This document shows, in pieces, positions 21,894-45,600 of a stretch of 64,000 bases of DNA; within the stretch, counting starts at the first letter, position 1, and each line of letters begins with the position of its first letter. The DNA lies in the NCBI GenBank assembly GCA_964030475.1, contig CAXIPT010000002.1, forward strand, positions 8,836,065 to 8,900,064, written 5' to 3'. Source of the stretch: Tethya wilhelma. Taxonomy: Eukaryota > Porifera > Demospongiae > Tethyida > Tethyidae. The notes beneath the pieces are model-generated. The model was not told where the DNA came from, made no database searches, and saw only the letters and a program-made list of their open reading frames with translations. The position numbers and the translations under genes are program-made.

Positions 21894-22177
21894 ATTCAAC
21901 TTGAAGTTCTCAAAGCTGAATTCACAAATTCAATTATCACGGTTCAGTGAAACCCTACTCTTTCTCGATAGTGTAAGGCATCCGCTGTCTGAGTTTAGCA
22001 GGGAACTTAGGAGCAGAGGAAACGCTTTGTAGTTGCAGGATGACAGCACATGTAGTGCAGGAGTCCAAAGGGCAGCTAGCTCAGCAACCACGCCTACCTT
22101 AAGTATATTTTCAATGGTGTGCATTATTTAGTGCAACTTGAACAGATGATACATACATACTTTTATCAACATACTAG

Positions 22178-23893
22178 CTATCTAGGTTCTGCATTGACTG
22201 TTACTCTCTGTTCTACGTTTGGCGAAACTGGTTTATCCTGTTTCACAACCACTGGAGGCTTTATAGTGTCTCTTTCAGGCAAAGACTCAAAAGGGATTCC
22301 ATTCTTTTCAGAAATGATTCTGTCCAGTTCAGCTATCGCCTTCTTTTCTTCACTGATGGCTTGTTTCACGAGTTCTATCTCCACCTCAAGCTGTTCAACT
22401 TCAGAGTGACGGTTCCAAAAGTTCATGAATCTCTCTTCAAACTTAGCCTGCATACAAACACACAACAGATGCTATATGGACAGGATGCATGGTCAGCTAC
22501 TTACAAACACTTCTCAGTAACAAAGAGCATAGTTTTATTGCACAGAAAGAATACAAATGGTGGTGTACAAGACTCAGGAACAACCCTAGTCTCACTAACC
22601 AGACTCTCCGCAAAATATGAGAGTCTGGCTAGTGAGACTAGAATAACCCAAGTGCTATTATAGCATAATTTTTAATCTATACTTGATCGAATCTGCATGC
22701 CCACAGTATAAGCCATTTTTTTGCTTTCTTTCTACAATTTGGCCAACTTTGTACTCAGTACATTATTAACATTTACCCAGTTCCACTTCTGCTCTGCCTC
22801 ACTCTCTTCCACCAGCTCAGGGTAGTGGATCTCAATGGCTCTTCTTCTCCTCCACTTGTCGGCCATGTTGAAGAGAAACTGAAGACCAACACCAAACAGC
22901 AAGCCAAAACCACCAGACCCCATCACCACAGAGACACTATGACCTGGAATGTACAAAACAGAAAATGGAAGCATTCAAATCAGTCAACTAATATGAGAAT
23001 TATATATACAAACGAATCAAACCACACGAAACCACAAAACCAGCACACAATGTAAACATACCTAACGTACAAATAAATACACACTTTTGTCCCCTTAGGC
23101 TAATCAAGAAATCAATAATGCTAGCATGCATAGAAATTTCATATGGAGAATTGACATCAGTTTGAATGATTCAATACGTCTAGGAGGCTTCTTACGTGAA
23201 ACTACTGAGGAGAGTGCACCAGCGATGGTGCCACTGACTCCACTGCTGATGTAATGCACTCTGCTTGGAGTCAGTGTGGACTCTGGTAGCCATGGTGCAA
23301 GGGAGGAAGGGGGAGGGCTGAGCTGAGATAAGACAGCACCTCGAATACCTGGGTGAGAATTGATACAACATTTAGTAGTCAAATACTGTACCTAGCCTCA
23401 TTCCCAGGTTCTTCCTTCGCAGATATTTCCTTTAAAAATAAGCATTTTGCTTTCAAAAATTGCAAAGCTAAGGAGGAAATATTTAGAAGGAAACATTGAT
23501 GAAGGAGGAGCCTGCATGCATAAGAATAAGACGAATATCTATAGTGTATAAATAGGGACCGGTGCATGTGTTACATGTTAGTATGCGAACCTACAAATGC
23601 TCCTCCTACTATAGCAAAATTAGCACCCAGTGAGAGTGTATATGTATAAGTTGGTAGATTCCTATAAGCAGACACTCCCCATCCCAGCAGCAGTCCAGTG
23701 GCTCCAGAGATGGCTGAGCATTGGAGGACTGGTCGAACTTGGTCAGGGTACTGGCGCAGCACAGTGTAGCCTTTAGCACAGGCAAGGCCTGCCACACCTG
23801 CGGTGGACAGTGATGAATCGTAAAAAATTGTGTGAGGAGATTGCAGCATTCAAACTCACCAGCAATAAAGATTTGCTTGAATGCAATTCTCAT
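22178..23893 (-). CDS. Glycine-rich multi-pass membrane protein with coiled-coil tail, probably mitochondrial
   Basis: Five exons in phase: 23893-23860, 23797-23591, 23348-23196, 22943-22777 and 22447-22178, giving 276 residues. The N-terminal ~190 residues have several Gly/Ala-rich hydrophobic segments (SAISGATGLLLGWGVSAY, LGANFAIVGGAFVGIRGAVL, SGVSGTIAGALSSVV, GGFGLLFGVGLQFLF). Their GxxxG spacing recalls Tim17/Tim22/Tim23-like membrane proteins. An arginine cluster (DKWRRRRA) and an acidic coiled coil (EVEQLEVEIELVKQAISEEK) follow. It is transcribed divergently from COX7A with only 116 bp between start codons, which supports a mitochondrial role. The Tim17-like assignment is inference, and I do not recognise a named orthologue. 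Confidence 0.7.
22586..22642. repeat. Near-perfect hairpin CTAGTCTCACTAACCAGACT
   Basis: Arms of about 23 bp (22586-22608 and 22620-22642) flank a ~10-bp spacer, in an intron of the membrane-protein gene. This hairpin has a different core from the other families. Confidence 0.7.
23393..23520. repeat. Hairpin element, AGCCTCATTCCCAGG family
   Basis: Starts TAGCCTCATTCCCAGGTTC and ends near GAAGGAGGAGCCTGCATGCA with a longer spacer containing AAATATT motifs. Structure matches the copies at 52628-52745 and 57283-57402. Confidence 0.6.
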
Positions 23894-24009
23894 TCAACCT
23901 TCTTATCTTCAAAATTACTCAAACAAGTGCACTAATTCGTGTAAATAGGAGAAAACATCTTGATAACGGTATATTTGTACCTTTGACCTCTCCACAAAAC
24001 AAGCCAACA
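23894..24009. promoter_or_regulatory. Bidirectional promoter, membrane protein gene / COX7A
   Basis: 116 bp separate two divergent start codons, one at 23893 on the minus strand and one at 24010 on the plus strand. Both genes are small and apparently mitochondrial, so the interval must hold both 5' UTRs and the core promoter. No TATA box is obvious. Confidence 0.6.
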
Positions 24010-24386
24010 ATGTCGGAGAGTTTGCGGGCTGGTTATGAGACAAGAGTGGCCACCGAGTCACCTTACGTCAAGAACAAGGTGCTGGCTGCACAGAAGAGAT
24101 TCTCAGTAAGTTGAAAAATGGTATTAAAACATAAAATTTCATCTTTTCTAAATAATGCACACCATAATAGGTAGCTGACGGTCTTCCAGTGTTTTTAAAA
24201 GGGAAACACGACGTCAGAATGTACAGGTTAGAGAACTAAAACGAGTATAGAGTCTGTAAAATCATTTCTATCCTTCACAAACACACACTCAGAGGTATTA
24301 TGGTGTTCAGTGTGTTAGGAATAGCGATAACGTGTGGGTCCATCTACATGATGGCAGTAGGATCAGTTCCAAAGAAACAACGCTGA
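24010..24386 (+). CDS. COX7A: Cytochrome c oxidase subunit 7A
   Basis: Three exons, 24010-24105, 24171-24226 and 24293-24386, join in phase to 81 residues. The core GLPVFLKGKHDVRMYR, then a single membrane helix GIMVFSVLGIAITCGSIYMM, then AVGSVPKKQR, matches the conserved COX7A pattern LPVHLKGG...YR, helix, PKKQ. The protein is a small accessory subunit of complex IV in the inner mitochondrial membrane. The ~30-residue N-terminus (RAGYETRVATESPYVKNKV) would include the import presequence. Length is typical for the family. The final exon is followed by AT-rich 3' UTR. Confidence 0.88.
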
Positions 24387-24730
24387 AAACAAAACCAAAC
24401 TCTTCTTTCATCGTACAGGAACATTTGTACAATAATGTATATATGTAGTGGCATTTTATAATAGTTTGTGTATGTATAAAAAAAGTATCGTGTAATGTTG
24501 AATTCTATTTAATGCACACTTTCAAAAGATACAAAAATGTTGGACATAAAATTATTAATCTCTTTATAACCATCCACTGCTTTATACTCACACACACACA
24601 CACACAATAGAGAATATAGCACAAATTATAATAATTATATATAGAGAAAAAAAAACATAACAAAAGAAATTATTAATTTTTTTTGACTAGTTAATGGTCT
24701 AAGTTAAGTGTGTCATGAGGTCCACTTTCT

Positions 24731-27738
<3,008 letters not shown>

Positions 27739-29505
27739 ATGGAGGTGTTCAATCAAGTGTACATAATGTCTCTTCTCACAGACACCTCTTCCACTGCTGA
27801 CAGAGACACCTGTATCGTGTTCAATGCAGCCAGCCACGCTTCTACACTCCTAACAAGTATGCGTCAACTTCGCAACGACCACAATCTGTGCGACATCACG
27901 CTGTGTGCTGGAGAGAGGGAATTTGATGCTCACAAGATAGTCCTCGCCGCGAGCAGTCCCTACTTTAATGCCATGTTTACAAACAAACATGTCGAAAGTC
28001 GATTGGAAAAGGTCACGTTGAACGGTGTGGATCCGATCGCTCTCAGTCAACTCATCGACTTTGCGTACTCGGCAACTCTCACCATATGTGAAGACACTGT
28101 CCAGATGTTACTCAGTGCTGCCAATCAGCTCCAGATCACAACTGTCGTAGAAGCTTGCTGCGAGTTCTTACGCGACAGAATAGATCCAGAGAACTGCCTA
28201 GGTATCGCTGCATTCGCTGACATGCACGGTTGCTCTCAGCTGTTCCACACAAGCTGGAGGTATGCCGTCGAGAATTTCAGACGATTATCGAAAACAGAAG
28301 AATTTCTAACAACTCCTGCACCCCTGCTCGCCGAGCTGGTGAGAAACGAGGATCTTCGAGTGAGGTCTGAAGAGGAACTTCTCGAGTGCGTCCTACGCTG
28401 GTACAGGCACGACGAGCCCTCTCGTATCGACTTCCTGCACTCTGTACTTCAACACGTCAAGCTTCCTCTCATTTCTTACGACATCTTAGCCTCCAAGTTA
28501 CTCACCAATCAAACACTAGCCAACAACGCTGACTGTCAACTGCTCATTTCTAATGCCAAGTCTTTTCAGTCCGATCCTAGAACTGCTGAAGAGCGGACAA
28601 ATTCTTCAGACTGCATTCGCTATGTCCCGCGAAAATCGATCGGTCAACGTCTGTTTGTGTATGTGGTAGGAGGAGAGACATCCCCTGGGAGACTCACCGT
28701 AGGCACCATGGAGGGGTACAACCCGAGCAAGAACACTTGGAGGGTCTTAGCTCCGATGGCCAGCACTAGAAGGGGAGTCGGAATCGCCGTACTGTATGGT
28801 ATGCTCTATGCCGTTGGTGGTTCGGACGGCATTCAGGCACTTCGTACTGTAGAACGCTATGATCCTCACAGCAATTCGTGGTCGCCGACGGCAGACATGA
28901 AGCAAGAGAGGAGCAGTGTCGCTGTCGCCGTACTGGGAGGCTACCTGTATGCCATTGGAGGCTACGACGGGATCATGAGCTGCCTAAACACGGTGGAACG
29001 CTTTGATCCTTCAACCAATGAGTGGAGTTTCGTAGCCGAGATGAGCATTCCCCGCAGCATGCATGCTACTGGTGTTATCCGCGATCGGATCTACGTTGTG
29101 GGAGGCTACGACGGAAGCACGGACCTGAGCTCGTGTGAGGTGTATGACCCGGAATTTGATACTTGGAATGGAATGGAAGGCATGCACTCGAAGCGCTGCA
29201 TGGTGGCTGCGGCTGTTATGGACGATCTCTTGTATGCGGTTGGAGGGTGTGACTGTTCCCAGAGTCTCAGTAGTATGGAGGTGTACGACCCGAACTCAAA
29301 TCAGTGGACCGTGAAATCGGACATGTTAGAGGCTCGGAGCGGACTGGGAGTGGGTGTGGTTGGGTGTAAGTTGTACGCCCTCGGGGGAAATGGTGCAGAT
29401 GCTGGATATTCCAGTAGTGTGGAGTGTTATGATCCTATGAGTGACTCTTGGACTCCTGTAGCTAGCATGTCTATTGCTAGGAGGAGATTTGGATGTTGTT
29501 CTTGA
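27739..29505 (+). CDS. Kelch-like BTB-BACK-Kelch protein, intronless, 588 aa
   Basis: A single uninterrupted frame. BTB spans roughly residues 40-145 (LRNDHNLCDITLCAGEREFD, HKIVLAASSPYFNAMFT). BACK is about 150-255 (DPENCLGIAAFADMHGCSQL). Six Kelch blades from about 310 each contain the GG doublet followed by YDP/W (YAVGGSDGIQ, YAIGGYDGIM, YVVGGYDGST, YAVGGCDCSQ, YALGGNGADA). Such proteins are substrate adaptors for Cullin-3 ubiquitin ligases. Organisation and BACK sequence resemble the KLHL2/3/17/20 group. The start at 27739 is the first ATG. A second at residue 10 is also possible. The absence of introns in an intron-rich neighbourhood is consistent with retroposition, but no poly-A tract or target duplication is evident. 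Confidence 0.92.
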   Translation: MEVFNQVYIMSLLTDTSSTADRDTCIVFNAASHASTLLTSMRQLRNDHNLCDITLCAGEREFDAHKIVLAASSPYFNAMFTNKHVESRLEKVTLNGVDPIALSQLIDFAYSATLTICEDTVQMLLSAANQLQITTVVEACCEFLRDRIDPENCLGIAAFADMHGCSQLFHTSWRYAVENFRRLSKTEEFLTTPAPLLAELVRNEDLRVRSEEELLECVLRWYRHDEPSRIDFLHSVLQHVKLPLISYDILASKLLTNQTLANNADCQLLISNAKSFQSDPRTAEERTNSSDCIRYVPRKSIGQRLFVYVVGGETSPGRLTVGTMEGYNPSKNTWRVLAPMASTRRGVGIAVLYGMLYAVGGSDGIQALRTVERYDPHSNSWSPTADMKQERSSVAVAVLGGYLYAIGGYDGIMSCLNTVERFDPSTNEWSFVAEMSIPRSMHATGVIRDRIYVVGGYDGSTDLSSCEVYDPEFDTWNGMEGMHSKRCMVAAAVMDDLLYAVGGCDCSQSLSSMEVYDPNSNQWTVKSDMLEARSGLGVGVVGCKLYALGGNGADAGYSSSVECYDPMSDSWTPVASMSIARRRFGCCS

Positions 29506-29577
29506 AGTGTTTACATGTAATTAGTAAAATAATTCTTCCTTTTTCTTTGTTTTCTTTTCCGATGAGTTTCAATTTCA

Positions 29578-29618
<41 letters not shown>

Positions 29619-29783
29619 AGCGTACTTGTCAGTTGTTTTTTTAACGTGTGGTAAAATTATTATTTTTAAACTGTATTAATATTCAGCAAAAGAAAATAAA
29701 ATTTATTTATTTGCACTGATAATCATGACGCCAGTGATTGGAATTGCAACTGCAACACATACAATTAATATATGCAGTATATA

Positions 29784-30700
29784 CATATGTGACGTGTCAA
29801 GCGAAAACCTGACGTTTGGGAAATTATTGTTTTTCGAGTAAAATGCGGTTTTAGTTTAATTCGCGTTTTTGCGCGAAAATTTTTTTACCGCACGGATGGG
29901 TTGCGCTACATTTCAGCATGCTCCACGCAAAATTTGAGGGGTGGAGCTGCTTCAGTTGCAGAGATATAGACGGTAATACCAGCCTAGTTCTTTTCTATTT
30001 AGTTGCTAACACGGAGAACAGTTGCTATGCTGTGCAACAGACCGTAGTGAATATTAATGAGATAAGCAGCTGCTGTTAAAAATAAATTATTGTTCAGTGT
30101 TATTTCTGCTTTATAGGCTTTTGTTCACAGAATTTTGGTACAGCACATGCACAGAGAGATCAGCTAAAGCTTCTGATATGCTTGCCTTATTCAAGCGCCC
30201 ACGTAGAGCAGCTTTCTGCTCGTGGGTGTTGCCTCACCCTGTACGCGATCACATACAGGTTATTCTGAGGCTTATCTTAGTTCCTAGAACTTATTCTACC
30301 CAGAATCTACCACTTTACTAGCAAGCGCTTACCTCCACGAGTCCAGTAGCCTTCTCCTGGGTCTTCTTTCCTAGCTACTAGCTTCTCACTAAATAATTAA
30401 ACTGGCCACGTGGCTGTTTGTGGTAATATTCAGCATGTACTGTACACGATCTAATTATGATACGGAGAGTATACGGACCGCCCATAGTTTACCTAGCAAC
30501 AACTTTACAACCGTTTTTCTAGGAAGCCACGAGTGGAGGCAGGGCTGCTTGCAACAGCTATATCTGGAAAACTACTATAGCTATGCGCATCAAATTTTGA
30601 TATGCGCTTCCTGAGAAGGCCTAGATATACGTGGAATAGCTAACTCAAAATTCGCGGAAATTCCCAAACGTCAGGTTTTCGCTTGACAGGTCACATATAT
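29784..30700. mobile_element. ~915-bp non-autonomous DNA transposon with ~37-bp terminal inverted repeats
   Basis: Left end (29784-29821) and right end (30661-30700) are reverse complements over about 37 bp. The shared core is GTCAAGCGAAAACCTGACGT and TTTGGGAA. No transposase frame is inside. The last ~110 bp, including the right repeat, are copied again at 31994-32104 as part of the tandem duplication of the neighbouring MAP3K20 exon. The insertion therefore predates that duplication. Confidence 0.75.
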
Positions 30701-31993
30701 GATAGGAAGTAATAAAGATTCTCAGTAAAAACAATAAAACAATTATAATAACTATCAATCATCGTGTTAACGCTTTTCTCTAGAATTTTGTCTTCTCCGG
30801 CCACGTTCACTCCTGCCATGCCCACCATAGTGCTGTGCCCTTGGCAATGGTTCACTATCCGGCCTCTCATCTATAAACCGGTCAGACCTGTTTTGTTGTA
30901 TTGTACGAGCATCACTGTGTGACCTTTGGAACCCAATTTGACCTTCGTCCTCTTCTTCGTGTAATGGTTCGTTATAGTTCCTATCGGTCTGTGCGTAACC
31001 ATGACGATGGTCTCTGTCATCATGATAACGTGGATGATGATCTCTACTGTCATCTCGTTTGTCATTGTAACCATGACGATATTCTCTATTGTCTTCATAC
31101 TGTCGTCTGTTGTCACAGTAACCGTTACCAAAACCACGAGCACCCTGACGAATGTTATGAGTGCGATAATGTCTTTGTGATGAATCAACAGATTGATTTT
31201 GCCCCCCTCTGTATCTGTCCCGGGGGGCATGGGGGCCATGGGAGGCGTGGGGGCCATTCATCTGCGCTGGTCCACTGACCGAGTGTTTCAAACTCCTCTG
31301 ATGTCTGTTCCTATCATAGTCTCGTATTCTTGATGTTGAATTGCTATCTTGTTGCCACGATTTAGGCCTCGTCGGCCTCGACTGTGATACTGGTGTACGC
31401 CCGCGGTCTTCTGAGCTCAAACTGGAGTTAGAACTAGTCCGACTCATGCTACCTCCGATTGAGAATTGAACTGGCGAACTTTCCCGGGAAACTTTAGTTC
31501 TCTCTTCTCTGCCCCCTCCACTAGCTTGGACCACCAAGGCTCCACTGCTCCCAGGCCTGGCCCACGCTCCCAGGAGGGGCTGACTAACAAGTGAGCTCTT
31601 CTTTTTTAGCGGCTGATTTTGAATTGAAGGTGATTGAACCGGTGCTTGGTGTTGGTGATGAGATCTTACACTATTGGTACTGTCTTTCGTGTCAGTGACT
31701 GCAACTTCTGAATCTATAGCCCGGGGCTCTAAAGGTGGGCGAATGACGTGAGATCTAGTGGCCCACACTCCTGTGAGTTGAGGACTGGAGACTGTTCTAC
31801 TGGGAATGGAAGCAGTTGGAGTGAGAGACAAGGAAGAGGAGGTTGAGAGGCTGGTGTCAGAGGGCAGAGGGAGATCAGGGCGATTAGGCTGAGGTGTCTG
31901 GAGGAAGAGCTTGACACATATCTCTTCAATGTTGCCACTCTCATGAGGAGTGAAGGTGTATCTTGTTTCACAAGGCTTCTTTACTTTGTCCTA
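30589..31993. repeat. Tandem duplication unit 1 (1405 bp)
   Basis: Repeats as 31994-33398 with a constant offset of 1405 bp and no obvious indels. It contains the end of the DNA transposon, the 3' UTR and the complete last coding exon of MAP3K20. Confidence 0.92.
30767..31990 (-). CDS. Duplicate terminal exon of MAP3K20 (alternative C-terminal tail)
   Basis: This is a second copy of the last MAP3K20 exon, downstream of the first in transcription order. It encodes the same ~408-residue tail, ending with a stop at 30767. Its acceptor still has AG (GATTAG before GACAAAG), but the pyrimidine tract is replaced by transposon sequence. It could be used as an alternative last exon from the donor at 33728 and would stay in frame, or it could be silent. 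About a dozen residues differ from copy 2 in the first half of the exon, and the last ~220 residues are identical. An assembly artefact is the alternative explanation. Confidence 0.6.
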   Translation of the reverse strand, partial: DKVKKPCETRYTFTPHESGNIEEICVKLFLQTPQPNRPDLPLPSDTSLSTSSSLSLTPTASIPSRTVSSPQLTGVWATRSHVIRPPLEPRAIDSEVAVTDTKDSTNSVRSHHQHQAPVQSPSIQNQPLKKKSSLVSQPLLGAWARPGSSGALVVQASGGGREERTKVSRESSPVQFSIGGSMSRTSSNSSLSSEDRGRTPVSQSRPTRPKSWQQDSNSTSRIRDYDRNRHQRSLKHSVSGPAQMNGPHASHGPHAPRDRYRGGQNQSVDSSQRHYRTHNIRQGARGFGNGYCDNRRQYEDNREYRHGYNDKRDDSRDHHPRYHDDRDHRHGYAQTDRNYNEPLHEEEDEGQIGFQRSHSDARTIQQNRSDRFIDERPDSEPLPRAQHYGGHGRSERGRRRQNSREKR

Positions 31994-32171
31994 ATCAAAT
32001 TTTGATATGCGCTTCCTGAGAAGGCCTAGATATACGTGGAATAGCTAACTCAAAATTCGCGGAAATTCCCAAATGTCAGGTTTTCGCTTGACAGGTCACA
32101 TATATGATAGGAAGTAATAAAGATTCTCAGTAAAAACAATAAAACAATTATAATAACTATCAATCATCGTG

Positions 32172-41883
<9,712 letters not shown>

Positions 41884-42132
41884 CTTGAAATCAACGCCAG
41901 AACGACCCCTCCTGAAAGATTTATGTTTCTAGCGGCTGATTCTCTCACTAAGAAACCAGACGAACACTTGCCATTGATGCTAGGGTCTTTGCCAAGTCTT
42001 TGCTGCTAATGCTGGTGCGCTCTATTTAGAATGGTTCAAAGTTCGAACACTGTAAGCATTGTTGGCGGGAAAGTCCAGCTGATTCGGGAGCAGAAGTGAA
42101 GTATATTTGTGACTATAATTTACATATTGAGG

Positions 42133-42603
42133 ATGGCTGCCTCCCTCCCTAACGTCAATGAAGTCAGAGAGAACTTGAAGAAGATACAGAAGAACTTGGA
42201 GTGTCCAATATGGTGATTTTTTCGTTTATTTGTTTTTTTGCTTGGGTTCAAACTTCCATAGTTTATCATAGTTTTCTTCTTTCAATTTCACAGTCTTGAG
42301 CTTCTCTCTGACCCCTATACAACACACTGCAGCCACCCCTTCTGCAGGTGAGCCATTGGTAGTACTAATTTCAGGGAGCACAATCTTTTGAGCAATCCTT
42401 TCTCAATCTTAAGATAAAATCATTTCAAGTCAACTTATCTCCATAATTTATGTGCTCATAAACTAGCTATAATTTGTGTAAATGGGTGTAAATGATGTTT
42501 TATGTCCAGGACTTGTATCTACACTGTCATACTCTCTAACAAACATGCCAAGTGTCCACTCTGCAAGGAGCCAATTTCAAAGAGGTACACACACACACAC
42601 AGN

Positions 42604-42674
<71 letters not shown>

Positions 42675-45600
42675 CACTCCACAGAAGTATGAATGAGAAC
42701 ACTAGACTGGGAGAAATCGTAGAGGCAGTGAAAGATCTTGAACAAGCCATCATCAGTGATTCTGGCATCACTGGTAAGCATAAAATCACAATAATTTATA
42801 TGCTTTGAGGTGGTTTCCCAATCAGCTGCATTGCATTGCATTGCACAATCATCACATGTAGTTGTGCATTGACACAATGTGGTGTAGTTGTACTCTAAGA
42901 ATAGAATTGTAGGTCACATCTTGCCTTGCATCAGGAAGTGGTATTACAATATGCTGATGCAACAGACTATATTAGCCTTGTAAACCAGTCCCTCCCTGCT
43001 ATGCTTATCAGGGAGGGACTGGTTTACAAGGCTAAGACTATATCATGAACCAGTCTAAAAAAATCATGTTTATCTCCTGACCGCTTTCTTGAGTGAGTGA
43101 GTTCCTGGTTAGGTACATGAGTCACCAGAATCCAAGTTTGCTTCTGTATAATCAGTCTGCATACTGAGTTGGTGGACAAGACTAATTAAAATATTCCCTC
43201 CCCCCCTCCCCAGCAACCCCTCCTAGAGTGATGGTCCCCCACACCCATGAGGCCAGTGGGACCCCCGGCCTCATCATCCACTCCCTCCTCCATCCAACAC
43301 CTCAGAAACACCGCCCACTGACAAGGACTGTGAGTTGGAACAAACACAATTTATTTAGTTGCTAAATTTAGATCAATATGGTACTTGTTCTGAACATACG
43401 TGGCAGTGCATACACAAAGAAATAGAATAGTTGACAGTTATAATAATGTCATAAAAAAACTTGCTACACATTGAATACTGTATGTCATTTGATGTATAAT
43501 TATTGTTTCAGAGTTCATCACAATTCACTGAAGACAATGAACCCACAGTGGCCAACACCAACGATGATGATAATGACAGGGACTCTCCCAACTCGTCCTC
43601 CGCCAACAGGAGACGGTCCACGGGTTCGGTGGCCATGACTCCCCGGTCCCCTCCCCCCTGCCCCCCGTCCACCTCCAGCAGTAGCAGTGGACCTGTTATT
43701 AGGAGGAAGAGAAGAAGAGTGCAGTTCACTGCCAGTAGACCGATCCGACGTAGCTCAAGATTGAAGCACCAATCATCCCTTCAACCAGCAATGACTAGCG
43801 AACGTCGTACTGCTCTTCTAGAGGCTATCGAGAATGCAGACTTTACCGAAACAGGGGGTGTGGTTAATGAGACAGTGGGTGTGGCTATTGATAATCCCTC
43901 GGAAGAGAATAAAAGTGTTGATCCATCTGATTTACCATCCACTAGTCGAAGTGAAGAGATGAATATGTCTTTGTCAAGCAAGGAAGAAACTGTACGAAGA
44001 ACTACTTCAGCAGCAGACAACACGAGTCCTAGTGAATTGCAACCTACTGGATCCCATTCTTCCAGTGCTAGAGCAACACCCAAAGTGGCTACTGATTGTC
44101 TTGACAACGGTAGACAATCTAGCTCAGTGTTTACACCAAAAGAAGACAAACACCCCCACAAAGAAGAGCCATTGACATTCGCTAATGAGGCACCCTCGAG
44201 TGCATTGGAAAGAGAGACTGACGTTCCATCGACCAACACAACTACCATATTGGAAACACCATTTGTGGGTGTGGCTGCATCAATACAACACAGTGAGAGA
44301 GTAGAGAATCAAAACAAAGATGAGGTGATCTTAGCCCAAGAGACACAACCATTAGTGGTTGGAGATGATTCACACCCACAGCACACTCAGACTGTGAATC
44401 CCACCCAGCTCCACCAGGTCGCTGAGACTCAGTTCAACTTGTCTCCCAGTACGCCTCAAGGGTCGTTTTCATCGGAGGATAGTGGGACCAAACCGTCTGA
44501 TTTATCGCCACCAGGAGGAGGCGTGGTGAAGTCATGTGACAGTCACATGATCTCACCGAGTGAGAATGATACTCAGAGGGTGGTGGTGGGTGAAACTCAA
44601 TTCACTAGAATGACGTCATCCAAAGGCACTCAAAATGAGCTGCCATATCCATTGACAGCAGTCGACTCCAAACGTGATGATGATGAAGGTACTCCATGCT
44701 TGGATGTTTCACAGCAGTCAAGACTGTCTCTAGCCGAGAGCCCCACTGGTAGTGTGAGTGAGTGTTCCCCTGTTATCCCAATGCAGAATGCACCCACTGA
44801 TCAACCACTGTCCTGCCCACTGAATCCCAACAAATCTACTGGCATTAATACCGATTTCAAATCACCACCCACTACTGCTGGCTCGTTAATGCATTCCTCG
44901 ACTCATTCATGCATGACTGGGAAAAATGATGTCATCGTTCCTGCATCCCAACCAAGCCCCACCCACAAACACACATGTCTACCTCTTCTACGGAGCCAAT
45001 TTAGCAAGAGGCCACACCCACTGGTTAGCTCGTCACTAAACACCCAACTCACGTCACAGCAGAGCTCACTAGTGTCTCAAGATATCAACTCCCAAGAGTT
45101 GGAAGCTTTGAAGCTACAAGCGATGGAGAAGGAGAGAGAGATAAGAGAACTAGAGGCAGCCATCTTAGCAGCTCAAAAGAATCACCATCAAGAAGCAATA
45201 GATAGTGGAGATGTAAAAAGAGACGGTGGAAATGTTGAAACTATAGACAGTGAAAATATTGAAACAATGGGCTGTGGAAATGTCATGAAATGCCAGGAGG
45301 ACAACACGGTGTGTGAAAATGTCGAGAAACATCATGAAGAAAGACTAGATTGTGGTGAAAATGTTCCCATCGTAAACTTTGAAAACTCTGAATTGCCTGC
45401 TCTTGCTGACACAGATGAAAAAGGTAGTGTTAATATTAGCACTACAGAGACACCACCACTTGTGTCTGATCATCGTGGGACAGACGAGTGTGTGGTGTGC
45501 GTGCCAAGCTCCCTCGATTGTGCTACCACAGTTATTGCTGAAACTGCACCAGAGAATGGAACACCTCGATTGAGTACTGCAACTGTATCAGGCATCAATG

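Noticed and set aside
30097..30321. Possible transposase fragment inside the 29784-30700 element
   Set aside because: No catalytic or DNA-binding motif is visible in the 74-residue frame. The element is better described as non-autonomous.
30901..31278. Plus-strand open frame of 125 aa, repeated at 32306-32683
   Set aside because: Antisense to the MAP3K20 tail exon. It is duplicated only because the exon is.
41884..42000. An additional N-terminal exon for MAP3K20 starting MAS at about 41973
   Set aside because: The only available donor does not keep frame with the exon ending at 41740, so the start at 41883 is preferred.
43781..44248. Minus-strand 155-aa open frame
   Set aside because: Antisense shadow of the BRCA1 giant exon.
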